This document shows positions 24,997 through 35,871 of a stretch of 64,000 nt of DNA, in pieces. Origin of the DNA: Emmonsiellopsis sp. PD_33. Taxonomy: Eukaryota > Ascomycota > Eurotiomycetes > Onygenales > Ajellomycetaceae. The stretch is taken from the NCBI GenBank assembly GCA_032988165.1, contig JANTQF010000097.1:49592-113591 (forward strand). Direction: 5' to 3'. The notes beneath the pieces were generated by a model. That model was not told the DNA's origin and searched no databases. It saw nothing but the letters and a program-made list of their open reading frames with translations. Numbering within the stretch: the stretch's first letter is position 1; the number at the start of each line of letters is the position of its first letter. The translations under genes and the position numbers were made by a program.

Positions 24997-27900
24997 TTAT
25001 TTGTATGGGTTTGAACTTGTATCATTTAAGGAGGGAGGTGGCCCTAACACCTGGGGACTTCCCAAAGAAGCAACTGATTCAGGAACAGATAATAGGCTGG
25101 ACATAGAGGAACAGGATAATTCATTTAAAGGGAAAGGAAGGGCATATCTGAGTGAGCTTGAGACAGGCACCCTGAAAGATGTTTTGGGCTGAGGTTTTTT
25201 GACTGAAGATTCTAATGCCAAAACAGTCTTCAATTTACCCATTATATGATTGGTGGCCTCTCTAATATTCAGCTGTCAGATTGCATTGATCTGTGCAGGT
25301 ATGAGGCCAAGATCATTAATATTATCTCAGGCTAGTTAGAATACAGACTGTTCAAACATTTTCTAAATAAAGATTATAATACAGATTTTAATTACCTGTT
25401 CTATCTGATTTTTTTCATGTTGGAAAGGAGAGAAAGCATCCTGGTCTTAGCTTAAGCTAAGATCTTGAAACACTGTGGGGCCTTGGGTAATAATTTGAGA
25501 TGTGAATTTTATAGTTGCCTTTACTTCAATGAATCTATTAAAGGTGTTAGCAGTTGATATAATCTATATACATTGTGGATGTTCTTGATTTATCCAATGC
25601 ACATGATGCAGAGCTTGAAGTGCATTATTAGTATTAAAGAGGGGTTCAAGCAGCACTACATCACTATAAGTTCTGTGGAGATTCAAACCAGTCATGTCAG
25701 TGTAATAATTGATGATCAATATCTTCATTGGGTAGTTAGAATTGTTGAAGTCATCCACAGTTTCTATATATTTATAGCTAGTTATAAACACACAGATAAC
25801 ACCAACATTCACATTGAAAAGAGTTATGAACATCTCCATGATGAACACCACCATAGAGAACTAACAAAAGACTAAAAGATCTTACTGCCATGTAATAACA
25901 ACCTCATTGATGATAGATAATAGGTATAGAAATTTAGTAGATAAGCAACAGAGTAAAGCTGCAACTCATACTCTATCAGTAGGAATATAGGGAATTAAAT
26001 TATTACAAATCACACAGGATAAGAATCACACTGCACCTTCATTTATCTTCTAGCACTATTTATTGATATCAACAGCAAGGTTTCCCTCTCATTTGATTGA
26101 TGTTGCTTCAAATAATCACAACAGGCACAGTAAGAATGAGGCATGCTAAAGTTAGCAGTATATACTCATGTTGAATTTTCCTGTATTAGCTGGATTGAGT
26201 GCATTGTCTGAATTTACTGAGAGCATGGAATTATTAGTCTTAATGGAGAGTTTCAGCATGAGCTTTGCATGAGTCACTTGATACTCTACTAACTACTTAT
26301 TAGCCATCAGACAGTCTATTATAATGACTATATAGAAGGGTATGTGTCCCTCCATAATAGCTTTACTCCCATAAGTTAATTTGTCCATTAAAATTGAGAC
26401 ATCCATCATAGATCCCATAATTCATTATAAAACTAGCTGATTGATTATTTTCAGCATAATTAATAATGCATGATGATGGGGCAGCAAATCATTACTCACA
26501 AATAATTTCTAAAAGAGAATAGGGTCCAAGATATGCATGTGACTGGGTCCACACTTAGGGGCCAAGGCATACTCAGTCAGGAGGTCCTCTATGGACTGGT
26601 AGTTAATGGAGGACCCCCATTCCTCCCTAAATAAAAGATAAAGCAGGCTATACAAATCACACACATGATTCACCATGTAAGTACCCATTATGAGCAATAG
26701 ATCTATATAAGGAATCATTGATATAACACAATATATTCTCATTCTGGGGTTCTTCATAGTATGAGCTTCATCTAGTAATATAAGGTCAAAGTGAAACTTC
26801 TTCAGCCATAGTGATATAATCATATCTGTGGGGTCCAGAATGGTATAGGCATCTTCAGTATTATGCCAGTCAACAGACTTATTACTTTCACCATTATCTT
26901 TAGTGCTATTATCTTCACAAACAGGTGAATCAAAGGGTTGCAGTTCAGTACAGCTAGTAGGCACTGAATGGGAGTCTCAGCTTAAGCTGAGATAAATGGA
27001 CTTTTTATGTATCATATAATATATTTATATTGAATATGAGGTCATAATGAGTATACACACTGTTTTAGATTTTAAGATATTAATAATTAATATAAGAGTT
27101 TACAGTGCCTTTTCATTAATTATAAGAGATCACTTTCTTGGGTCTAAAATCCTATCTGACCTAATAGATGAGTAAAATATGTGCAGTGTGAATACATTAT
27201 GAAATCATGACTGAATCTCATCAGCTCAAGTATATATAAGATGCAAGGGAATGAAAATAATCAATGGGAGATATTCTGAGCCAGCCTCTTAGAATAAATG
27301 TCAGAAGAAAGTAGCATTAAGAGTCTGAATTGTTTTACCAAGTCCCATCTGATTGGCTAGTATGATAGCATATTGCTCCTTAAGGGTGATGACAAGCATT
27401 GCTATGCTATTAACTTGCTAGGGTTTTAATTCTGTGTTGCTAATTACTGGTGCCTTAGGATCAAGGCATAGTAGTGAAGTTAATTGTTTATAACTAAGTA
27501 GGTTAATATCAGTAGAATTGAGTAGCTCTTTCATTGCATCATCAATGATTAATAGCTCAGAGGTTGTCACCAGTTCAGTAAGAATACCAGAGTTAATGAT
27601 TTACTCTAAGGTATGGTTGTGAGCTTCAAAAATGTCCAGGACATTAGAAGTGAGATGCTGGATGAGAATGCACTCCTCTTCAGAAATTAGATAGGAAAAA
27701 TCAACTATAGTAAGAATTATGTTTTGATTGACCTGGGCTTCAATTATATTTAAATGATCAGATGCATTCACTGTTTCATTACTAGTAGTATTAGTGGGAT
27801 TAAATATCAGGCTGATTAATCTATATTGTTTAACAAGTAAATTGAAGTTGGTGGGTTGCCAGTGGAGGTTAATATTAGTAAAAGTAAATTTTAATTCAGA

Positions 27901-28461
27901 TTAGTACATTAGGACCTCAATGGTTTGATTATTAGCATTAGAATAGTTATTAGGCTACTTTATAATGAATTTAAGAAATCAAATCATCACAAATAGATGT
28001 TCTGGGTTTGTAGAGGGATTAAGTCAGATATCCACAGAGAAAGTTGTTGTGAGCCACTTAATTATCAAATAATACACATAAATTGCAGCCTTCAGGTTTC
28101 CTTTAACATCAGACAGCCACTTAAAGCCAGATTTAAGAATATTGCATTGAAAGACCTCTGACAGAAAAAGAGACATAAGAGTACCAACTTCCACTTAGCT
28201 CCAGAATTTATAATTAACACCTGTATGATTATAGGAGTTCTTATGGATATCTATAAAGTCATTTAGTAGTTCATGAATGCAGGGCTTTTGAACCCAGTTA
28301 AGAAAGGTAGAAACAGTGATGAATCTCAATGCATCAATTAGTAGGGATCAAAATAATTGCAGTTGATCAGGCTTGATGAGCTTAATTCTCACCCCAGTAA
28401 ACTTTAAATAGATCAGTTTGGGTTCCTCTGAGAGCTTGGTATTGGCTTTTTTGCTAGCCAT
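24997..28461 (-). pseudogene. SNF2-family DNA helicase/translocase, CpG-mutated
   Basis: Minus-strand gene starting at an ATG (28459-28461, MASKKANTKLSEEPKL). Helicase motifs appear in order: Walker A as ILANQMGLGKTIQTL (~27325-27365), DEAH as DLILLDEAHTMKNPRMR (~26740-26785), DLYSLL (motif III region, ~26650), and motifs V-VI as MTGLNLHRTYSDVVLLEP and ALHHVHWINQEHP (~25578-25690). The C-terminal tail (24997-25242) is Ser/Pro-rich. SNF2 proteins use ATP to move on DNA and remodel chromatin or displace proteins. In motif VI the two expected arginines read His and Trp, the outcome of CGC to CAC and CGG to TGG, and many stops interrupt the frame, so the copy is dead. A palindrome lies inside at 26976, perhaps in an intron. 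Confidence 0.85.
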
Positions 28462-28469
28462 CTATGAGG

Positions 28470-29940
28470 ATGTTAGAATAAGGTTACAGCTGATAGCTTG
28501 ATAGGGAATGTGAGGTAGAGACTGGGGCAGATGAGTGATAGTCTCAGCTTAAGCTTAGCTCATACTAGTCTAAATATGACTAAATGCTTATTAGTGTAAA
28601 TGCTGACTAAGTACACAGACATGGAACATAACTCACCTTGATGTTATGATTTAGACAGGTACAGGCATATATAACAGACAATTTCAATATAATCTTCTGC
28701 TGATTTTCTTGTGAATAATAAGTTTTTCAGGATTATACAAGTAAATTTAGTAGGAGAGGGTAGAAATAAACATTTAACAACATTGTGAGAGTAAGAGCAT
28801 TGACAGTGTGTAATGCTGACAGTGTCAAGAAGGTTGTCAGAAAGAGAGTTCAAAATCATAGTGGGAGGTTTAAGAAGATGCATGTGCTAGTCAAGCTTAA
28901 GCTGAGGAATGTAGCTCACTGACTTGCCCACCTATAATAGTACTAGTAAATTAGTGAAGTCAATTGAATTTAGAGGAAAGAGTAGCTGCTAATATGAAAG
29001 AATAAGATTAAGAATATAGTAAAGAGTATTATACTAGTAGATAGGGTCTTGTGCATTTAAACTATTCATAGCACTGAGGCATCATGGGCATATATACTCT
29101 TCATTAATAAAGTCAAGTAATAGTAATAAGAGTGCTATGCTTGGGTCAGCCAAGTTCTATTCATAACTATTCTTATAACATTCATTGCTGCAAATCAAAG
29201 AAAATATAGAACACTGATATAAAGTAAGAAGCATATAGAATGCTATTTTAATAGAGCATTGTTATTCTTCTTTATGTGTTGACCCCCTAAAGCTGCAAAT
29301 CAAAGAAAACATAGAATACTAGTATGAAGTAAGAAGCATATAATGGAATGCTATTTTAATGAAGTATTATTATTCCTCTTTATGTATATGGTTAACAATG
29401 ATTTATACAGGAGGTACTAGTATGTATAATGAAAATAAAAATATTAGTGCACAATGAAAGAAACACCTCTTTACTTACTATTTCATTGTCTGCTAGTAGT
29501 GCTAATTATAGAGGTTTGCTTACTCTGATTTCATTCTTTAATTTCATCCTTTCTGCATATCTCACCCTAAGACCCCTAATAGGTTACCAAGCCCTCAGCT
29601 TTCATGTCAGCCTCATAGAGTATTTATAGCCTGAACAAGGAATATCCATCCCTATATTCATTTTGATTATGTGTTCTTGAAGCTAATCATAACTCATCCT
29701 TCAAGCACTCATTTAGCTCTTGAAACTCTTCATCCAAGGACTCATTCAATGCTACAACACTAGCTACTGATAATTATGAAGAGTCTGACTTGGCATGCTA
29801 TTATTCTTTCTTTTTCCACTGGAGCCTGTTGTAGATATTAGAAGCTATAATTATTAGACTGTCAACATCATATCAATCAGGGCATCTAATATAGAATGAA
29901 AGGTAAATATTGATTTTAATTCATAAAAACTTGACTACCT
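28470..29940. other. Nested element, intergenic; includes a 105-bp tandem duplication
   Basis: Upstream of the helicase start. Palindrome copies at 28543 and 28891. Two units starting ctgcaaatcaaagaaaa at 29188 and 29293 are about 85-90% alike. A short minus frame (28644-28883) may be an exon of an unrecognised gene. Confidence 0.45.
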
Positions 29941-29949
29941 TCTTACTGA

Positions 29950-30560
29950 CCTGATAAATACAATTCATTGTTATAGAGGCATCCTTAATGAAGTTATAAT
30001 TCAGCATTCTTTTCCTTAGGTGATGAAATCATGGAAAGTCATATTCACCATAGAGTGTGTGTCCAAGAGAATCAAAAAACATCTTGAAGTATTCTTGTGG
30101 GAACTTAAGGCATGAATTATATGGCTTTAGAAAGGGTTTATTATGTTCAAGGCATTGTTCTGAATTCTTAGTCAGTGATTACAAGAGTTACTAGAGGTTA
30201 AAGACAATTAATATATACTCATACTAATCAATAGTGTTTTCCAGCAACTAAATGTATTGTGCTTGATAATGTAATGTAAATGCAAGCACAGTGTTCAGCT
30301 CAGTAGACTGATAGTAGTAGAGGAGGATTTACTATTTAATTGCACAAGCTCTGCAATCAAAGTTATAGCCATGTTCTGTATGCCTGTTAGTAACCAGTGG
30401 AATTAGAGAAGACTCAGGTATGCATATATAAACTGTACTACCTTGCATATTAGTATGTCTTATGCCATTAAAGGCATTATACTGGAACTACTCCTCATTA
30501 GTTGTAAAATCTTTTCAGGATTTCATGATAGAGGTGGCAGATCAGCAATGTATAGCTTAG
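29950..30560 (-). pseudogene. Unrecognised coding remnant near the right end of the nested element
   Basis: Minus-strand frame carrying FNGIRHTNMQGSTVYICIPE, CRACAIK, CLEHNKPFLKPYNSCLKFPQ and MFFDSLGHTLYGEYDF, with scattered TAG/TAA/TGA. It contains some Cys residues but no motif I can assign. A gtatgc donor is not obvious, so exon limits are approximate. Being closest to the right end, it is one candidate for the transposase. Confidence 0.4.
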
Positions 30561-31232
30561 AGTAAGAATATGAGAGAATAGCACTTATCAGCAGTTAAGA
30601 TAGAGTAAGTAAGTTTATAATGATGAATAAGAAAGAAGTGTGGAGTAAGGTAATTAGAGGATCAGCCAGATAAATCAACTACTAATAGAGTTATGTGTAG
30701 CTCTAGGTTGACCAGATAAATCATTAGCCAGTCTCATGACATGCTACTCTAGTGGCTGCAAGTCATATAATCAATAAAGAGAGGCCTCAGCTTAAGCTGA
30801 GAGCAGCCAGTCTGAAGTCTCTAAACATGTCATCAAATACAAGTATAGAGTAAGTAAATAACTATGACTAACTCAGTGAGTAATAACTAGGTGTGCTGAG
30901 TGGTCCTGAGCTGGCTTTGAGCATAATTACTTGAAATCTGAGCACACATATCATATAATTAATGCACTGAGTAGGATCTGAGTCAGCATGGAGCATGCCC
31001 CCCAGGCTAGAGCACCCATGCAGGGCAGGCTAAAGCAGAGCTAGCACAGAGAATAGCCACTCAGATTAAGGTAACATGTGTGGTATATTTCAGATCCTAG
31101 CAAGCTAAATATACTAGGGGCTGGATAAGGGCTAGCCCAGTGCACACCCCACATAATCAAGGTAACATAGCCAGTAATGTCAGTAAGTCCAGGCTGAAGG
31201 TTTCTGAGCTAAATAAATATTTTGCCAATGTA

Positions 31233-34200
31233 TAGTTCTAAATATTACTAGGCTGATTACTACTATATCAACCTTAATAATTACTCAAAAAGCTTCAATT
31301 CAGATTTAGATAAGGAAAAGAAGGTTAAAAGAGTACTTAAGATTCCTAAAATCAAGTAATTAGTAGATGTTACCCTAAAAAGATGGAAGAAAGAAAAGAA
31401 TGAAGAAAAAATAACTTCTCCTTCTACCTTGAAAAATAATACTAATATTATCATTACTTCTGAATTCAATCTACCAGAAGACTCAGATAACTCCTTTAAA
31501 GATGTATTTATAACCACTATAGTTATTTTTAGCAGCAATTCTTCTCAATATGAGCACTACCCATTCAAGAATAGCTTTATATATAATAATAGAGCAAGCC
31601 AACATATTTATAATGATCTCCAACATTTTCATGATTTTCACCCTATCAAGGAATTAATATAGGCTAGAGATATACTGATTCTAATCTATAGTTACAATAA
31701 TGTTCTCATACACCTACAGATCTCCTGCAGTAAAAAACACTACATTCTCTAAGATATCACCTATATTCTCACATTCTTCATAAATATTGTAGTAGCTCCT
31801 GCATTTAATAGACAGGGTATTAGAATCAATGAATTAAATTACAAGCTAATTAATAAGAAAGATAATATTTTATTTTACTTATAATATTACTATGAGAAGT
31901 TCATTCTCAAATACAACCCAATTATTAATGAAAATAAAGTAATATATACTATCTAAATATTTCCTCAGGTTTCTATACCAGCTATTACAGCCCTCTAGTA
32001 TAAACACCTGGGTCACCCAGGGCCTAAAGCTCTTGAACATCTGCCTAAATCTATCATCAGACCTTACCTGACAGGTAGCTCAAGAACTATAGACTACATC
32101 AACTGTGGGAGGGGAAAAGCACATCTTCAAATCTCTTAAATACCAATGAATAGAGGAGATAAGCTATTTGAAGTCATTCATTTTGATTTAACTCATATAT
32201 CTTTAGCTTATAATAGAGATAGATATCTTTCTCACATCTATAAACTACTTATTTACACTTACAGGGCAGAGGTATTTCCAACCAAAGATTGATATAAGGG
32301 ATTTCTCAAAAAATTTATTAATGAAGTTAAAAAACACTATAATCTTTATATTCTAACTATTCATATAAATAGGGAGACCTCACTTATCAAAGTATTTACA
32401 GACTATATAGAACTATACAGTATTTATATTAATTAATCTTCTACTTAAATCCTGAAATCTAATAGTACAGCAGAATACTCAGAGGGTATGATAACTACTC
32501 TTATCTGTATCATTCAAATCACTGTAAATCTTCTAGAGAACCTCTGGCTAGAGGTCTATATAGTAGTAATTTACTTACTCAATTAAACATCAGTCCATTA
32601 ACTAAAATGGAAAGCTCTAATACAGGCCTTAGCTACCTATCTTTAAAAAACCACAAATCTTGACCTCAGCTACCTACATGCATATAGATGCCAGGTATTT
32701 ATCTTTAATAAAATCATCTCAAAGCTTCAAAAACTTGCTCTACATGTAAAAATTGGGCACTTAGTTAGATACATAGCAAATAATATTTTTCAGATCTGAC
32801 TCTCATGAGAGTAAAAGATTATAGAGACTTAGAATGTCACATTCAATAAAGATGTCTTTTTTAATCTAGATAATTTATCTAAGTAGCTTCCTCTAATATC
32901 TCCAGTATCAGTAGATTTACTACCTCTAAATGACATTCCAAAAACTGTAAGATTTGATGTTCCAGAAAATAAAAGTTCTAATAATAAAATCATGGTTTAC
33001 AGACCTACTAAACCCTCAATGCCTGCCTCTATAATAGCCTCTTTAGCTTTAAAAACATTGCCAGATTCATCATCTTAAGTATTACTAACCTCAGAATCAA
33101 CTCCTACACCCACTGTGGGCTCCCCCAAATTTTTAATACTAACAAGCAGGATTTAATATATTAATAATCTGAATACCAAACTTGATTCTGACTCAGAGAA
33201 CTCCTCCAACTAACTACTCAGATCTCTACAAGAAGAGCTGTTAACACCAAATGAAGATCTAGTGATCCTCTTAAGGGAAATACATAGTAATATCACCTCT
33301 GATAATATACTCTCTAAATATAGATTCTAAAAATCTAACTCAGATCACACTAATTACATCACTATCTTAAATAATTTAGATAACACTCCAGGGTTCTACA
33401 TTATATTTATAACTATAAAAACATATGAATCTCCATTCTATTATCTTCATTATAACTGATTACCTGCTCTACCATGTAGTTAGAAGTCCACTATGAAACA
33501 TGAATTCAGAGAAGAATGATAAAAAGCTATGCAAATTAAATATAACATTCTCAAGTAAAAATAATATTAGAGACTCATATCTGAACAACTCATAAAATAG
33601 AAGATCTTACCTCTTAAGTGAGTATTTACCTATAAATTTAATATTAATAGTCTCATTATGAAGTTCAAGGCCCATATCATTATATGTAGAAATCTATGAA
33701 AAAATGATATAATAGAGATGAGATTTATAACTCTTACACTGAAGGTTTTTTGACTTCTTATAGCTATTACTACTACATTTAATCTTGAAGTACATTAATA
33801 TAATGCAATTAACACCTTTCTAAATATAATAATAGATAGTGAGATCTATATTAAACTACCCTCTAGATATAAACTTTCTAGTTAACTTTTACTTCTCCTC
33901 AGGGCTCTATATGGACTTTCTGAATCTCCCCTACTGTGGAATGAGGAACTGAAAAAGACTTTGAAAAAGCTAAGTTTAACCTAGGTGCCTGAAGAACTAT
34001 ATCTATTTATAAGGCTAGACCTTACAGTGTTTTTCTATGTTGATGACATCATCATCTTATATTATAAAAAGAATAAGACAGTCTTTATTAACTTTATAGA
34101 AGCATTAATGAAGATCTATGAACTTAGAGATATAGAAAAGCTTTAATGATTTTTGAGAATTTAAGTTCTTCAAGATTATACTACTAAGAAACTCTGATTA

Positions 34201-35040
34201 TGTTAGAACAGCTATATAATTAAAATAGCTATAAAATTTAGTGTTAAATGTTGTAGACTCTATCACACATTCTTACCAACTAAATTAATACTTTTTTATG
34301 ATAGCTCACTAACTTCACAGCAGATTTATGATTATCAATGTAAAATGAGATTCATTATTTACTCTTTCATCAATACTCAGTCTAATCTCACATACACTAT
34401 AAGTACTCTGGTAGACCACATGGTTCAGCCTGGCCTCAAGCATGACAATCTTATTAACTATCTTATTACTCATAGATATTAAACTTGCCATCTAGCAATT
34501 AAATACAGTGTCCCAACTGATAATAAACTGATGTTCTATATTTATATAGATGCTATATTTACTGATGATGTTACTACCCAATGGAATACTCATAGAATGA
34601 TATTTATACTTTTTAGAGGTATAATTAACTGAAAGTCTATTAAATAACAGACTGTGAGTACATCTTCCACTAAATCTAAATTACTTACTATATTTACTAC
34701 TACTTATAAGGCCTACTGATAGAGGAGACTCTTCAAACAAATAGGATTTAACCCCTAATATGAATTAATTATCCACAATGATAATACTCAGATAATATGA
34801 TTACTCCAGGAGGATTCTTTCTGAATAGTGATGAAGCTCTGCTATATCAATATTTATAATCACTAGCTCCACTAGGAGGTCTAAGAATACCACCTATTAA
34901 TTAGATAGATAGAAATGAAAGAGATGCCTATAGATAGCTTCATTAAATTACTAACTTACTTTACTTATGAGACATTCTGCTGTCTCATTAACTTGATGAA
35001 TATAAGTATAAAACTACATTGATTTTTGATTTTGATTTTT
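31233..35040 (+). pseudogene. Copia gag-pol remnant (protease, integrase, reverse transcriptase, RNase H)
   Basis: Plus-strand polyprotein remnant after the insert. Protease region ~31590 (ASQHIYND, where family members have D-[ST]-GAS). GAG-pre-integrase ~32000-32100 (YKHLGHPGPKALEHLPK). Integrase ~32180 onward (HFDLTHISLAYNRDRY). Reverse transcriptase ~33730-34120, with RALYGLSESPLLWNEELKK at 33900 and FYVDDIIIL at ~34033. RNase H ~34530-34800 with YIYIDAIFTDD, QTVSTSSTKSK and IIHNDNTQ. The RT catalytic pair YVDD is still intact although the frame has dozens of stops. Confidence 0.9.
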
Positions 35041-35073
35041 CATTAAATACCTCTATCATTCACTGAGGGGGTA

Positions 35074-35378
35074 TATGAGATTCTGCACTATATTTACTAT
35101 ATCAATGGCCTTAATACTGTCATTAAATTGATCTACCATGCTCAACTTCCATGGTTACATTCATTTATTTGATTCTTTCAGCATTTTCTTATCTTTTGGA
35201 AATTAGATAGTTTTCAGTTATTTATATGATTTTCCCTATGTAATTACATGGCCTTTTCTATTTTCATTATCTTGGACTATTGAAGATCTGAGCCATATAA
35301 ATAGCAGTCAAGAATGTATATAGCTTAATTAATCAATCATCTCAATCCTCATGAATAACTATGTCAATTCTGTTCATA
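35074..35378 (+). repeat. 3' LTR of copia element
   Basis: 305 bp, begins TATGAGATTC and ends TTCATA; partner of 14850-15154. It follows the polypurine run and is followed by target duplication GTATC. Confidence 0.93.
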
Positions 35379-35871
35379 GTATCACTATTGGCGGCCAAGT
35401 TCCAACGCCTTGTTAAGATATCCGCAGATAAACAAGTTCCTAGTCAGGTTGCATACTTGGAAACAGTCTTTCTGTTTGCAGATGATCTTGTGCTTGCCCC
35501 AAGCAACAGGGTTGGAACTGGATTGTATTTGTAGCACTGCAAGTGCCCCCAAATCAATGAAGCGTTGTTGGATGTCACGGATTAGAAGTATAGCAGTCTA
35601 CTCCCCCTCCAATCGGAGTTTATCAAGGTCGATTATGCGTCCTGATAACTATGGCGTGCTGATGCCGCAGAACATATCTCTAGTGCATACTCCGTACGGA
35701 GTATTTCGGTATGAATCGAAGCACAATAAATATGGCATCCAAAATCTATAAAATTACAACCATGCAGAGTGTAAAGAGACAACAAGAAGATAAGTCATGA
35801 TTGTATGACCCCTTAAACTCAACTCAGGTCAAAGCTCGCTAAACATCAACGATATTAACTCTATCAGCCCA
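35379..35871. other. Unique sequence between copia and the secreted-protein gene
   Basis: CpG is restored at once. A perfect 18-bp palindrome lies at 35687-35704. A plus frame (35410-35751) has no recognisable protein beyond a chance-level FADDLVLA string, so no gene is called. Confidence 0.4.

Larger units (their letters stand above)
16127..31230 (-). mobile_element. 15.1-kb nested element with TA duplication, short TIRs and SNF2 helicase; class unknown
   Basis: Ends are CATTGGCAA (16127) and TTGCCAATG (31230), inverted copies flanked by TA on each side (16125-16126, 31231-31232). Removing it restores copia gag in frame. Recognisable content is on the minus strand: a SNF2 helicase (24997-28461) and at least three other coding remnants (16900-18110, 21173-21412, 29950-30560). 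A 16-bp palindrome recurs across it, and tandem subterminal repeats lie at the left end. I saw no CpG. I did not recognise a transposase, so whether it moved by DDE transposition, was carried passively, or belongs to a known giant class is open. Direction is given as minus because the readable genes are. Confidence 0.75.
14850..35378 (+). mobile_element. Ty1/copia LTR retrotransposon, CpG-mutated, split by a nested 15.1-kb element
   Basis: Two 305-bp LTRs (14850-15154 and 35074-35378) bound the block. A 5-bp target duplication GTATC flanks it (14845-14849 and 35379-35383). Reading plus-strand around the insertion, gag runs from 15309 and pol resumes at 31233. Copia order is retained: protease, GAG-pre-integrase (HLGHPGPKALEHL), integrase, reverse transcriptase (YVDDII), RNase H. 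The frame is riddled with TAG, TAA and TGA, so nothing is functional. A purine run (gaggggg, 35065-35071) precedes the 3' LTR as a polypurine tract. The sequence just after the 5' LTR (gttatgagcctgg) is the presumed primer-binding site. No CpG was seen inside, whereas CpG returns at once outside both ends. Confidence 0.93.

Noticed and set aside
31429..31662. 77-codon open frame as a separate gene
   Set aside because: It is the protease-region part of copia pol that happens to lack stops.
14850..35378. CRISPR-like or phage-like interpretation of the spaced palindromes
   Set aside because: Copies are irregularly spaced by hundreds to thousands of bases within a eukaryotic transposon; no array geometry.
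35478..35540. Plus-strand FLFADDLVLAPS resembling a LINE reverse-transcriptase active site
   Set aside because: Flanking frame has stops and no other RT blocks; a single short string is not enough.
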